NCBI GenBank assembly: GCA_022828445.1
Contig: JAIZZJ010000013.1
Location: 992,001-1,056,000 of the forward strand
Length of the DNA stretch: 64,000 bases
Origin: Graphiopsis chlorocephala
Taxonomy: Eukaryota > Ascomycota > Dothideomycetes > Cladosporiales > Cladosporiaceae
Reading direction: 5' to 3'
The translations under genes and the position numbers were made by a program. This document shows, one piece after another, positions 30,869-42,495 of the stretch. The notes beneath the pieces were generated by a model, which saw only the letters and a program-made list of their open reading frames with translations, did not search any database and was not told the DNA's origin. Within the stretch, counting starts at the first letter, position 1. Every line of letters begins with the position of its first letter.

Positions 30869-32189
30869 ATGTTCTCCCGTCGTTTGGCACAGAGGGCGAG
30901 CTGCCTCGCTCCCACCACCACCATCTCTGCTACCGCCACACGTCCCTTCTCCTCCACCGTCGTCTCGCTTGATAAGCACGACAAGTACGCAAAGAGCCCT
31001 GCCCTTGCCGACGTCACCCCCGACAACGCCCACGTCTTCGACCAGCGTACTCAGGAGTTCCGCGCCGAGGTGGCCGAGCGAATCCGCCGCGAGCGCGAGG
31101 AAAAAGAGAGTCAGTCTGCGTCTGCTGCTAAAGCGCTTGCCGAGGCTAAGCAATCCTCTTCCTCCCCAAGCACTGCTTCATCCAGTTCTGCTGGTGGCCT
31201 AGGCTCACTATCCGCTGCAGCTCCCTCCGCTCTCGCCGGCGAGAATGACCCCAAGCAAAAGAAGGTCGGCTCGGGCCCGTTGTCCAAGCTGATCTACGGC
31301 ACCGAAGAGGGAAGGAAGATGGACCAGGACATCGAGCGCAGCTTCTCGCAGGTGCTGGCTCGTGGCAAGTACGTACACAGCATTGTCTTCCATGAGGTGA
31401 AGCCTAGCAAGGTGGACGAGTATGTGGAGCTTGTGGGCAACTGGTACCCACGTATGGCGAACATACCCGAGAACAAGGTATGTTCTGACTGAAGGAAGAG
31501 CCGCAAGCTTCTACCATCTGACTAGATCAAACAGGTCAACCTCGTCGGCTCCTGGCGCACCGAAGTCGGCGACTGCGACACTTTCGTCCACATCTGGGAG
31601 TATCAGCGTTACGCCGGCTACCACCAATCTCTCAACGCAATCTCAAACCACCCCGAATTCGCCGAATTCGACCGCAAGCTGAAGAAGCTCATCAAGTCGA
31701 AGCGCACCAGCCTCATGCAAGAGTTCAGCTTCTGGCCAACCACCTCACCGAGAAAGCTTGGAGGCGTGTTTGAGCTGAGAACTTACACACTCCATCCTGG
31801 CAATCTGCTCGAGTGGGAGCACCACTGGCGTAAGGGCCTGGAGGCGAGGAAGGAGGTCATGGAAGGCGTTGGAGCTTGTGAGTACCATTTTTCGATCATT
31901 GTGATCAAGTTGGATTTTATGCTGACGTTCGATTCTACAGGGTTCGTCCAGATCGGCGCACTGAACGAGGTCCACCACCTGTGGCAATTCCCCGATCTCG
32001 AAGAGCGTAGGGCTAGACGTGAGCAGAGCTGGAGCGTGTCAGGGTACGTTTTGCCGCGGTTTACTTGGTCTTATTGAACTTGACTAACAATCTCACAGTT
32101 GGGCCGAGACCGTCCACCGTACCGTTCCCCTGATCCAGACCATGAGATCTCACATCATGGTCCCCATGCCATGGAGCCCTGTCGGTTGA
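30869..32189 (+). CDS. NIPSNAP-family mitochondrial protein
   Basis: Exons 30869..31477, 31535..31877, 31941..32043 and 32099..32189; introns 57, 63 and 55 bp; 381 aa. The N-terminus (MFSRRLAQRASCLAPTTTIS) is Arg/Ser-rich and acid-free, a likely mitochondrial presequence. Two dimeric alpha-beta barrel NIPSNAP repeats follow: KYVHSIVFHEVKPSKVDEYV with VNLVGSWRTEVGDCDTFVHI, then GGVFELRTYTLHPGNLLEWE with HHLWQFPDLEERRARRE and a C-terminal MVPMPWSPVG. An upstream acceptor at 31526 would add three residues in frame (IKQ); I prefer 31535 because it gives the family junction. NIPSNAPs are mitochondrial and linked to mitophagy signalling in animals; the fungal role is unknown. Confidence 0.9.
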
Positions 32190-32862
32190 GCTTGTGCAAA
32201 ACTATGGTTTCGGTTTGGAGAAAAGAGCAAGACGGCCGAGAAAGCTAAGCTGCTCAAAAGCTTTATCAGGCGAAGGCGGTGTGGAACTTGTGTACAGTTA
32301 GGCACACGGAGAAGCTTTCTTTTGTGGAAGAAAGACTGTGGCAGAACGCGCACAGTGCGCACGCTACTGCTGCCTTCTCAATGGATAACAAGGTCGGTAA
32401 GAGATGTAGAGTGGACAGCGTATAGTAAATTGCATGTTAGGAAAGGCAGATGAAAAAGAAAGTATTCAAGGCATTACACATCGGAGCGTTCGTTCACTAT
32501 ATGTATTATTCGACATTGCTGGATTTCATCGGATACCGTAGGGGGTATATTTGCACATGTCAAAGTCGGCCAAAACATTGAGGTGACGTCAGCGGAAGCT
32601 TGCACGAGCGCGGGACACGATTCTGAATGTTTGAAGTTGGCCAGACTGGGACTCCACCATTTTCCACACTTCAAAGCAAGAAGCCACCTCTTGAAAGCTT
32701 TCGCCTTGTTTTCCCCCCTTCATCAGACCTTTGTTCAAGACAGACTTGCTGCAACTGCTCTGGGAAGCGCGCAACGCAGATCTCCTGATCTTCTCTCTAT
32801 TCACGACAACAGGGCGACGTGGAACTTTGGTGGTTCTTTGTCCTTGTGTTTTTTCTCGAAGG

Positions 32863-32901
<39 letters not shown>

Positions 32902-33053
32902 ACGCGAACTTGCTTGACCGCGACTTTCGGCGACGTCTGCTTTTTTTGCACGAAACACACGCGTTACGCATACCTAAGTCTTCTTTTTGACAGACTTCAA
33001 AAAAGTGCAATCTTTCGGCTCGAAACGCGCTGAGAAGACAAAGGCGAAGGAAG
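32190..33053. other. Intergenic region upstream of CPT1/EPT1-like gene
   Basis: 864 bp; the right part holds the presumed 5' leader with an AAC trinucleotide tract. No gene seen. Confidence 0.4.
32863..32900 (+). repeat. AAC/CAA trinucleotide microsatellite
   Basis: About 12.7 perfect AAC units, 154 bp before the start codon of the phospholipid synthase gene, so it probably lies in its 5' UTR or core promoter. Confidence 0.9.
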
Positions 33054-34574
33054 ATGGTGTACATTCGCCAGTCGCAGCTTCCTAAGCTGAAGGAGTATAA
33101 GTACTCTGGTACGTCGTGCGATACTACGTGTACCTGCTCTTGTGCTTGAGGCGACATGTCCTTGATCAAGACGCGTGGATTGCAGAATTGGGCTGACGTG
33201 TTTTACTGTAGCTGTTGATCACAGTTTGCTCTCCCGCTATGTGCTCAAGCCGTACTGGTGGAGCCAGGTCATTAACGTCTTTCCGATGTCTATGGCTCCG
33301 AACGCTGTGAGTCTTTCTTGCTTTGCAAATCTCTTCTTCTTGTGGGTCTAGGTTACTGATTGCGAGTTTTAGATCACGCTCTCTGGCTTTGGCTTCGTAA
33401 TCGCGAACGTCGCGACTATGCTTTACTACTCCCCGAACATGGACCAAGATTGCCCGGTTTGGGTGTACTGGTCGTGGGCTATTGGTCTTTTCCTCTACCA
33501 GACTTTCGATGCGGTGGATGGTACTCAAGCGTGAGTTCTGAGCTTCTTGTAACTTTTGGTGGGTTTGCGCTGACTGGAGATGATTTGCAGACGCCGCACA
33601 CGCCAGTCTGGTCCGCTCGGTGAGCTCTTCGATCACGGTGTTGACGCGCTGAACACCAGCTTGGAAGTGCTTCTTTTCTCTGCTGCCATGAACTTTGGTC
33701 AGGGATGGAAGACTGTGCTTGTGCTGTTTGGCTGTACGTCGTTATCCAAGTGCCTGTTCGACTACGTTTTGCTGACTTATTCACAGCGCTTCTGACTTTC
33801 TACGTCCAAACCTGGGATGAGTACCACACGCACACCCTCACCTTGGGCCTTGTCTCCGGTCCAGTCGAAGGTATCCTGACCCTCTGCATCGTCTACGCCA
33901 TCACCGCCGTCAAGGGCGGCGGCAGCTACTGGCAGCAACCCATGCTTCCTGCTCTCGGACTGCCATACATCGAATCCCTGCCCAAGGCTGCTTACACCAT
34001 GGACTTTGGCGACTTCTACGTGCTCTACGGTGGCCTGGTTCTCGCATACAACACCATCGAGAGCGTCCGCAACGTCCTCAAGGCGCGCCGTGACCGTGGC
34101 GATGACCCCAAGGATGCACTTCTGGGCCTTGCTCCTTTCTTCGGCTCCTGGGTTCTCATCATCGCTTACCTCTCCCTTCACCCGGAGATCCTCCACCAAC
34201 ACCTCGTTCCCTTCGTCCTGCTGGTCGGTCTCATGAACGCTTACTCCGTCGGCCAAATGATCACTGCGCACCTGACCAAGTCCGAGTTCCCCTACCAGAA
34301 CGTGCTTGCGCTCCCTCTGCTCTTTGGCATCATCGACACTCTGGGACCGATTCTGCAGGCTCGCCTTGCCTTCGGATGGCCCAGCGCTCTGGGTGATGGC
34401 GTGTACCAGGTCGCTTTCATGTTCTCGTGCCTTGGTCTGGCGATTGGCGTGTACGGCAGCTTTGTCGTTGATGTTATCGTTAGCATCTGCGATTACCTGG
34501 ACATCTGGTGCTTGACTATCAAGCACCCTTACGTGGAGGAGACAGAGAATGCAGGTGGAAAGAAGATTAACTAG
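33054..34574 (+). CDS. Choline/ethanolamine phosphotransferase, CPT1/EPT1 type
   Basis: Five exons: 33054..33108, 33212..33306, 33373..33530, 33591..33733 and 33787..34574; introns 103, 66, 60 and 53 bp; 412 aa. ER integral-membrane enzyme of the Kennedy pathway that joins CDP-choline or CDP-ethanolamine to diacylglycerol. The start reads MVYIRQSQLPKLKEYKYS. The CDP-alcohol phosphotransferase signature DG-x2-AR-x8-G-x3-D-x3-D is complete once exons 3 and 4 are joined: DGTQARRTRQSGPLGELFDH then GVDALN. Several hydrophobic helices follow (LVPFVLLVGLMNAYSVGQMI, VAFMFSCLGLAIGVYGSFVV). Whether choline or ethanolamine is preferred cannot be told. Confidence 0.95.
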
Positions 34575-34747
34575 TGGCGAGTTGTGTGCTACCTACCTAA
34601 TGGACGAGCGAGTGAGCTGAACTGTGGTTGTGAAGAGGAGACTTGTCGAGAAAGATCAGAATAGACGAAATATGAAATTACGAATATATTGAAAAGGGTT
34701 AGAAACTCGTTATCGTGTGTGTGTCACATTCTTCTCTGTCACTTCTT

Positions 34748-36114
34748 TCACTTAGCCAACCACGTCAGCGCCGCCACAACATACCCATCCAACCCCGTCT
34801 GCAGCGTAGGCTGAATAACCGGCGCAAACAACCCACTATGATTCACCGGCAAGTCCTCCATCAACCTCCCCTCCGCCTCCGCCTTATCCCACTTTTCCGG
34901 CGCCGTCCCACCATAAATGAAAAACGAATAAGGCCGGTCAACAGCACTAGCCAAAATACTAAAATCCTCGCTCCCAGCCAACTGCGACACGTCCGCGACA
35001 TACCCGTCTTTGCCGCTGGGGAAGTGGGCGCCGAAGGACTCTTCGAGCTTCGCGGTTAGAGCGTCGTCGTTGACGGTTAGGGGGAAGGCGCGGGTGGGTT
35101 CGATGGTGGGGTCTTGGACGGCGTTGCCGGCGAGGGCTTCGGCGGCGATTATGCGTCTGATGCTCGCGAGGGTTTTGGCGCGGGTCGTGGGGTTGGTGGT
35201 GCGGACGTCGATGGCGAGGCGCGCGGAGTCGATTACGACGTTTTCGGCGTCGCCGGCTTGGATGGAGGCGCAGGTTACCACGGCGGTGTCGTAGCTGGGG
35301 GGTGGTGGTGGTGTTAGTGGGTTTTGTGGATGTTGTTGTGATTGTTGTTTGGGCTGGATTGGATGGGAAGGACTTACGGGTCGACTTCACGGCTGACGAT
35401 GGTTTGTAGACGCATCACTGTGCTAGCAGCCATGATCACTGGATCGACGAGCCTGTGCGGCATTGATGCGTGTCCACCACGGCCATGGAGCGTAACGCGC
35501 ATACTATCAGCAGCACTCATGATCAGGCCCCTTCGCGTGCCGATAACGCCAGCACGATGCGGCATAACGTGCGCGCCCAACACAATATCCGGGATAGGCA
35601 CATTGTGGCGCTTGGGATCGTAGAGGCCATCGTCAATCATCGCCTGCGCACCTGTGCCGCGCTCCTCAGCTGGCTGGAAAGCAAATATCAGGGTGCCAGA
35701 CCAGGTCTCACGGGCGGCGTAGAGGGCTTCTGCTGCGCCTAGCATGCACGAGATGTGCATGTCGTGGCCGCAAGCGTGCATGACGGGCTTGTCGACGCCG
35801 TCGGCATCGGTCATGCGTTTCTTGCTTGCGTAGGGAAGACCGGTACGTTCTTCAATGGGCAGGGCATCGAAGTCGGCGCGAAGAAGGACAGTTTTTCCCG
35901 AGCCATTGTGGAGGATAGCTGCGATACCGTGGCCGCCTACGCCAGTTTTGATTTCGAAGTCGCTGGAAATCGATTTGAGCTCCGAGACGCAGCGGGCTGC
36001 TGTTTGTTTTTCCTGGTTGGAAAGCTCTGGGTTGGCATGGAAGTGTTTGTACAGGTCCTCATATTTACTGAGGTCCGGACGGTGCTTGGTGGCGATGTCG
36101 GAGATATTGGGCAT
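34748..36114 (-). CDS. M20D-family amidohydrolase (hippurate hydrolase / N-acyl amino acid deacylase type)
   Basis: Exons 36114..35378 and 35294..34748, one 83-bp intron; 427 aa. Metal-dependent peptidase-family amidohydrolase. Motifs: VLLRADFDALPIEERTGLPY (metal-binding Asp), MHACGHDMHISCMLGAAEAL (HACGHD), FAFQPAEERGTGAQAMIDDG (Glu pair), GAHVMPHRAGVIGTRRG, then the dimerisation insert (LHGRGGHASMPHRLVDPVIM), and C-terminal SQLAGSEDF and LPVNHSGLFAPV. The ligands needed for di-metal catalysis appear present. No signal peptide. The substrate is not predictable beyond N-acyl or amide compounds. It is convergent with the CPT1/EPT1-like gene (173 bp apart). Confidence 0.92.
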
Positions 36115-36179
36115 GGTGGAGGCGGTAATTGACGATTGGATCTGTGTTATGTGCAGTCTGATTGGAAGCTGGATTACAG

Positions 36180-36187
36180 TATAAATA
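36180..36187 (-). promoter_or_regulatory. TATA-like element of the amidohydrolase gene
   Basis: TATAAATA read on the plus strand (TATTTATA on the gene's strand), 66-73 bp upstream of the ATG at 36114. Position and sequence fit a core promoter element; not proven. Confidence 0.35.
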
Positions 36188-36404
36188 TAGCAATAGGTAT
36201 GGTTCCCTTGTACGACAAAGGGAAGATAGATCTACCTACCAGCAGCAGACAAGATGTGCATTCGCCGAATGACGCCCTGCGGCAGTCGAATGTGGAGATG
36301 CACATGCAAACCATCGGCTTCCTCGCCGGACTTGCTGACATACAATCCCGCTATAGCCGCCGGGACAGTATCGCGGTAAAAGTTGGGCAACACTCGAATA
36401 CCAC

Positions 36405-37709
36405 TCACACTTCTTCTGGACCCCACGACCTTCTGGAATCGAGTAAATCTCGCTGCCCAAAGAATTCGCCTACAATTGTCACAATCATGTCAAGCGTGGC
36501 GAGCGTGTTCTCAGGATCGAGCTTCTGCGTCACAGACGAACCTGCTGTATCAGTTTTGGCTGCGTCTGCAGCAGTGACCTCAGTGGCGGGCTGCCCTTCA
36601 TGTTGAGATGTATTGGCCTCGTCGCTCTCCCAAGCTGCTTCTGCGCGAGAGATCTCCTCAAGCTGCGCGGCCATTGCAGCGTTGTTGAATGAGATTTGAA
36701 TGACCAGAGCCCGCTTACCCAGATCTCTGAGCACAAACACCTCATCGTTGTTCATTGTGCCGACGTCGTCGAGATTCGCAAGCAACGCCCAGATCCATGC
36801 GCTGGTACTCGGTCTTAGTGTCTCACCTCGTTTGAAGCAATGCTTTTGGATGAGCTCCAGCATGCTGAGCGTGTCTTCTTGATCAAGCGCTTGTAATTGC
36901 GAGGGTGACGGCGGTGAGGTTTTTACCAATTCCACGCACTCCTCATACGCTTTCTTACCACCGTTGGGTTGCGGTACTGGTTTGCGGGTGTCAGGCTGGG
37001 TTTCTGTCTCACCTACCAGAGGCTCCGTTCTCAAGCGTGCGCGCATCGCGCTGAAGCGACGCTTGAGCACTTCTGTATATGCGTCCTTGGCCGAGATTTT
37101 AGACTTCTTCGGCGCTTCAGGTCGAAGGACAGGTCGTGCAATGTAGCAGTCCTCCACATAGTATCCACGACTGTCGCCGACGCTGTAGTCGATTTCGTCG
37201 CGACTCTCCGCAGTGCGGAATACGGAGGGCATGCCTTGTCGTTCTGATCGTACAGCCTTGAGATATGCCATTGCCTCGTCTTCTTCGCTCATAAATCCTT
37301 CTTCGTCGTCGTCCTGACCCTCCCATTGGTAGGACAGTGATCCGAGTGCGGGCTTCTGGTTTGTGGCTTCGTTCTTTCCCGGGTATGCATTTGCTTTCTT
37401 GCGCGATTGTCTGCGCTTCTCTGCTGTGTCTCCGGTGGTCGGAAGCGCTGTCGAAGGTTCGTATTCGTGATCTTCCTCGTCAAGTCTTGCAGCGCCTCCC
37501 TCCTGTGCTTCACCTGGTTGCGCGCTCGAAGGCATGGGTGCTGACTTCGTGGCTGCGGGATAGTTGATAGGCGGCGTTTGTTCCAGAGCACTCACATCCT
37601 CTTCAGGCTCGTCGTCATCGCCATAGCTGAGGTGTACGCGCTTGTGTGGGTTGTAGACTGCATCCGGTCCAGCCTTGGGCCTGTCGCGCTCTCTCCTGCG
37701 TTTGGTCAT
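36405..37709 (-). CDS. Gemin2/SIP1-like (Brr1-like) snRNP assembly protein
   Basis: Intronless, 434 aa. The N-terminus is basic and acidic (MTKRRRERDRPKAGPDAVYN). Residues about 145-165 read EEDEAMAYLKAVRSERQGMP. The C-terminal half carries LSMLELIQKHCFKRGETLRP, SAWIWALLANLDDVGTMNND, EVFVLRDLGKRALVI and a terminal MIVTIVGEFFGQRDLLDSRR. The YL-x2-V-R-x-E motif followed by W-x3-ALLA-x-LD and the terminal EFFGQRDLL are what I associate with the Gemin2/Brr1 family, which builds Sm rings on spliceosomal snRNAs. The resemblance is moderate, so the name is tentative. Confidence 0.7.
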   Translation of the reverse strand: MTKRRRERDRPKAGPDAVYNPHKRVHLSYGDDDEPEEDVSALEQTPPINYPAATKSAPMPSSAQPGEAQEGGAARLDEEDHEYEPSTALPTTGDTAEKRRQSRKKANAYPGKNEATNQKPALGSLSYQWEGQDDDEEGFMSEEDEAMAYLKAVRSERQGMPSVFRTAESRDEIDYSVGDSRGYYVEDCYIARPVLRPEAPKKSKISAKDAYTEVLKRRFSAMRARLRTEPLVGETETQPDTRKPVPQPNGGKKAYEECVELVKTSPPSPSQLQALDQEDTLSMLELIQKHCFKRGETLRPSTSAWIWALLANLDDVGTMNNDEVFVLRDLGKRALVIQISFNNAAMAAQLEEISRAEAAWESDEANTSQHEGQPATEVTAADAAKTDTAGSSVTQKLDPENTLATLDMIVTIVGEFFGQRDLLDSRRSWGPEEV

Positions 37710-38202
37710 GGCGTTGCGCTTGGTTCTGGAAGGCTTTCAGTGTGTATTTTGCCGTGGTGTTGGGATGTCGTTGAAGTTTAGGAGGAGTCGCAGGATTTCT
37801 GTTGGTTTTGTGTAGGCCAGTGCTATTGTGAGAGACGCGACAATCATAAGGATAAGACGGCACCTTGATGAAACAATTCTTGAACGCTCCAGCAAAGTTG
37901 GGGACTCGAACTTTGACTGTTTCCGCTTCGACCAAGGGGACTTTCTTGACGATCACAACAATCTTTAACTTGCAATGTTACAATATATTTCTGATAATGC
38001 TCTTGATGAACAACTCCCTTGAGGGAGTAGGTGAACAAAATAAATCTTTCGGATGTATGCAAGCTTACACGGCTAAGTCAAATATGTCTTTGACAAGTAT
38101 CACATTGTCTTTGCCAAAGAACTCGTGATGTTCAAGGCAATACATATATTGAGATACGGAATCCCTCTGGCACCAATGCTTTTCAGCAGCAGGCGATTCC
38201 GT
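37710..38202. other. Intergenic region
   Basis: 493 bp between the Gemin2-like start and the alcohol dehydrogenase stop. Short frames only. Confidence 0.35.
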
Positions 38203-39312
38203 CTACCTCACAAGAACGCCACGATATCGCATCTTGCCCGTCTCCAACCTCTCAAATGCTGCTGCGGCGCCTTCCAAAGTCATTGGAAACTCCTCCACCA
38301 CAGGCTGAATTTTATGTCTCGCCGCAAATTCGAGCATCTCGAAGTGGTTCTGATGCGATGCTTCGGTCGAGGCAATGAGCCTGTGACCTGGCAACACGAA
38401 TGGCATGTAAGGAATTGAGATCGAGTCTTGTTGGATTGTCATTAGCACGATCGTGGCTCGGCGTGCTAGCAGTCCTAAATAGGCGCTCAAATCTGGTATG
38501 GCGTTGGATGTGATGAGTAGGACGTCGATTGACATGGGCTGTGGCAGGTCCGTGATTCTAGGCTGCAAGTTCTTGCCGTCTGTTTGCGTGTAAGACAAAT
38601 GCAGCTTGTCCGTCGTACGAACCTCGTCGGCACCTAGTTCGAAGAGGCTCGATACCTTGGAGTCTTCACTTGTGATGGCAGTGACAGCACAACCCATTGC
38701 CTTTGCGAAGATGATGCCCATGTGCCCGAGCCCTCCGACACCAACAACACCGACGCGGTCACCAGGCTTGGTACCAGCGGCATCAAGTGCTTCGTAGGTG
38801 GAAGCACCAGCGCACATCAGAGGTCCAGCGTGCACGCTTTTGATGGTCTCGGGTATTGGATACGCGAAAGCTGAGTCGATGATGCGATGTGTGCCGAACG
38901 CACCCTGGTCGAGATCAGAGAAAGCAAACCCACTGGCTTGCGAGCAGTATTGGCGATAGCCAGAAGCACATGTCTTGCAGCGCCCGCATGACTATATAAT
39001 GCATCAGTGTGCTTGCAGTAAGACATATAATCAACTGTTGCTTTAGATACTTACTGAATGCAACCAGCCCCATCCGACCCGCTGACCTAGCGAGAGATTA
39101 CGAACACCTTCACCTATATCTTCCACAATACCAACGCCTTCATGGCCGAGTCCACAGCCTTTGTCTTTCGCATGGACATCAGTGGTGCAGAGTCCGCTGT
39201 GTGTCGTTCGTATGAAGACATCGTTTGGTCCGAGAGCTTTGGTAGTTGTCTTGTGTACAAAGTGCTTTGTCTTTGCGTCATAGCAGATCGTCTCGATATT
39301 GTGAGCTGTCAT
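38203..39312 (-). CDS. Zinc-dependent alcohol dehydrogenase (MDR superfamily)
   Basis: Exons 39312..39055 and 38991..38203, one 63-bp intron; 348 aa. The first ATG of the frame is 39312 (MTAHNIETICYDAKTKHFVH). It has the catalytic zinc ligand region (THSGLCTTDVHAKDKGCGLG, GHEGVGIVEDIGEGVRNLSL), the four structural-zinc cysteines formed across the exon junction (SSCGRCKTCASGYRQYC) and the Rossmann motif VGVVGVGGLGHMGIIFAKAM. It resembles the cinnamyl alcohol dehydrogenase/YahK-like branch that reduces aldehydes with NADPH; substrate unknown. The frame is intact, unlike the dehydrogenase relic near 58.6-59.1 kb. Confidence 0.9.
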
Positions 39313-39929
39313 GTTTAAGTTTTTGTAGTTCACTGTTGGCTTGTATATGTAGTCGAGATCTGATCTTCTTTGGGAGGTGCGTATGTGAGTCGAGAACGAG
39401 ATGCCAGTCAGACGTTATCAAATCCTCAACACTGACGTCGATCGCCAAGATGCTTTGATGTGTCAAGTTGATGTCCGACAGAGCTGTAACCAGACACTAA
39501 GAGAGACAGGTTACTAAGAAATGAGACAAACCACATTGTAACACTGTATCGATGCCACAGGATTATCAAGACGGCGGAGAGAACGATTTGGGCTGCAATA
39601 CCATAAACCCAACCCGTACCCTAGCATAATTACGTTAGCTTCCACTGAAGTGAATATATGTAAGTTATATGTATTGAATTTGTGTTCATGTACAAATGTA
39701 TGTACAGCGTATGTGTAAATTTGGTTGATCAATGTTCTAGACAACAATGAAGCCTGCGGGACCAGCCAGGGTATAACACTGGTGAGAACTGAGTCTTGTG
39801 CAGAAGTAGCCCACGGGCTTGAGAAAGTACAAGGGAACAGAAACACATGCATATATTCCTCTCCGAATCGTGTAATACACAAAGCTTCACATACTATATG
39901 GTGCAGATACGTCACGTACACACTCAGCC
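39313..39929. other. Intergenic region
   Basis: 617 bp, AT-richer than the coding DNA; promoter of the alcohol dehydrogenase and 3' UTR of the next gene. No gene seen. Confidence 0.35.
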
Positions 39930-42072
39930 TCAACTTTCCAAAGACCTTTCCAGACTTCCCAGCAGATCCTCCTCGCCCTGCTCGGCAGTCTTTGCAAGCG
40001 GTTGAGGCGGCTCTTGAGCCGGACTCTTTTCTTCTGTCGTAACATCCTTTTGAGCTTGCGGAATCTCCTCTGTAACCGTTGGAGCTTCCAGAACCTCAGG
40101 AGTTTCAGTGACTGTTGGTACGGCTGAGTCCACGGGAGCTGATTCCGCAGGAGCTGGGTCCACGGGAGCATCAGCTGGGATGTCGACCTCAACCTCCAAC
40201 ACTTGCTCCACAGGCTGTGGCGTGGCTTCAGCGTGTTCGACGGCCGTTTCGGGTTCCACGACTGATTCCCGATTCTCGCTTGCCGCTTCTGCCGCTACTG
40301 GTTCGGGCTCATTGACAACTTCTTGTGCCACCGTTACCGGCGAGGCTACTGCTGAAACTACAGCATTTTCCACAGTAAGACTTTCCGCAGGTTCGATATC
40401 CATAGAATCGTCAATTTGTGGTGTTTCGCGCTGCGGTTCTGGCTTCAGAGTTGACTGTGATTGCACTTCAGCCACAGTCTGGACTGCTTCGGATTGCAAC
40501 TCAGGCTGTGGTTCTGTTTGATCGACTGTCTCGGGTGCAGGATTTGTTTCTGGCTCAATCTCAGGCTCAATCTCCGCAGGTCGATCTTGCATTTCCACAT
40601 CAACGTCGGGCTTCGGTTCGTCCAGTATTTGCTGATCCAGAGGTTCGTCCTTTGGAAGAGTCTCGATAGGCGTGGGTTGCTTGGGCGTATGTGTAATAGG
40701 TGCAGGCTCAGCGGGTTGTTTGTCGGCGATCGCAGCTTCGGCAGGCGCAGGCGTGGACTTCTTCGCAGGCGTAGCAGCAACTTCGGCGTCGTCCTCTTGG
40801 ATCTCGCCATCTTCCCTGTCTTCATCGTCGTCGTCTCCCTCATCGCCTTCCTCATCATCGTCACCCTCTTCATCCTGGTCGCCACCGTCGCCACCTTCAC
40901 CAGCCTCGTGCGTAAGCCTTGCCGCCTCCTCCATCGACACATCCTTGCCTGCATCCTCTCCTTTCGCAACATGCTTGACTGTCTGTCCCGGTTGCGGCAC
41001 GATCTTGGTGGCGTTTGGCACAATCGTAGTGTAGGTGCTGCCATCTGGGTTCGTGAACGTGACCCTTTTCTTGCCTCTTCCAGGTCCGCCCTTTTTCTTC
41101 GGCGGAGGCCTATTCCGCACCCGTGTAGGAGCGACTGGACCAGAAGGAACTAAGCTGATTAATCCATCCTCATCAGCGGTGCCGAGACCTTCGATCGTCG
41201 TGCCTGGTTCGAGGTGGGTAGCCTGCATCTGAGAGTCGGCTGGTAGTTCGTTCTCGAGGACTTGGCCCTCGAGCGCCACCACCTCGTAAATCACGCTCTC
41301 TCCAGTTGCCACATTCAAGACCTTCTGCACTCGTGTCTTGCGCTTGGCAACTTGCGATACGCCACCCGTTGTAGGATCACTCGCACCACCATGGTAGTAG
41401 TTCGGTAGGCCTTTCCGGCGCTTAGCAAGGAATTCCCAATGCAGATGCTCTGGCACAAGAGCCGACTCCGGCACCTGTCGCCATTTTCGCGCCATGAAGC
41501 CCTTTTCCTCAGTATGAGTTGGCTTAGCCAAGATCTCATCTGGGACGCCCTCTTCTTCGCGCGCGTTGAAATCATCGCCGTCGGGCTCTACATCGGGTGC
41601 CGTCTTGCGCTTAGTGCCGTACTTGCCACTGCGTGCGATGCGCAAAAGCTGTTGAGTGTGCGGGAGTAATAGATGAGAGCTCTCGGGCATGGCAGGCTCA
41701 GCCCATTTGTCCAGAGCCTTTTCGATGTCAGTCTCTGAGGGTGGCGGCGCCAGAGACACGCGGCTAGGCATTGAAGACCATTGCTTCACCGGGAGACCTT
41801 CGAAAATGTCATTCTCTGCCTGGGAGCGGCCAGATCGACCAGAGCGACCGGGAGGTCGGTACTAGATACTTGACTGTCAGCAATCTAATACCAGGAAGCT
41901 GATATGCGGCTACAGAGTGGTTGAGTGGCGGAGGACCGAAGCGCCTTTTCCGCCATTGAGGCTGATGGTATGTCACCACAGGCTAAACGGTGGATTGAGG
42001 CGAGATTGAAGCGAGAAAGAAAAGCGAACAGTGTACATGTTGTTGTGAAGTGAGGCGACATACCGCGGCCAT
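39930..42072 (-). CDS. Large acidic nuclear-type protein, unknown function
   Basis: Proposed exons 42072..42064 (only ATG GCC GCG) and 41861..39930, joined across a 202-bp intron with GTATGT donor and TAG acceptor; 646 aa, starting MAAYRPPGRSGRSGRSQAEN. The alternative start at 41789 gives a shorter protein. The N-terminal half looks conserved: DIEKALDKWAEPAMPESSHL, RKWRQVPESALVPEHLHWEF, LAKRRKGLPNYYHGGASDPT and TRVQKVLNVATGESVIYEVV. A basic segment NRPPPKKKGGPGRGKKRVTF and an Asp/Glu run around 320-345 (DEEGDDDEEGDEGDDDDEDR) follow. The last 300 residues are Glu/Pro/Ala/Val low complexity. Probably a chromatin or RNA-associated protein; I do not recognise the family. Confidence 0.7.
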
Positions 42073-42495
42073 GATATTGGAATGAAGGCACTGATGCGAC
42101 GCGCCAAAATAACTCGGATTCGGGCACAATTCTATCGGCGCATAAATAGACTGTTTTTGTCGCTGCTACACTCGTCGTGCTGAATCAATATCTCATAAAA
42201 TAAAATAACAAGGTGATTAATGCTGCATCTACGAGTCGCAACGCGCCCAACGCGAAGGTGTGCTGGTGTCGCGCGCCCTGAAAGCGGTTCGGGCCACCTG
42301 CTCTCGCTCTCGCTCTCGTCTCGGGACGGGCTTGGAGATTTGTACATCTTCGGTGACATCAAAGCCGGCCTTCGACATGCAAAACACCTGCGTCTGTACT
42401 ACCACTGCACAATACTCTCCACCAGATATTCTCTGAGATTTCCGATACTACCGCCGCCGTAACCGACACTCACACAGCGTATACGATACCCGACG
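42073..42495. promoter_or_regulatory. Divergent promoter region, acidic protein / ISD11
   Basis: 423 bp between two head-to-head start codons. It includes a CT-rich tract near 42300-42320 (CTCTCGCTCTCGCTCTCGTC). No gene seen. Confidence 0.4.

Noticed and set aside
36232..36426. 64-aa minus-strand frame after the Gemin2-like gene as an extra exon
   Set aside because: The family C-terminus EFFGQRDLLDSRR is already reached before the stop at 36405, so no extra exon is needed.
41885..42127. Alternative first exon of the acidic protein (frame MAEKALRSSATQPL)
   Set aside because: Joining it to 41861 would need a 30-nt intron, far shorter than any other here; the MAA exon at 42072 uses normal splice signals.
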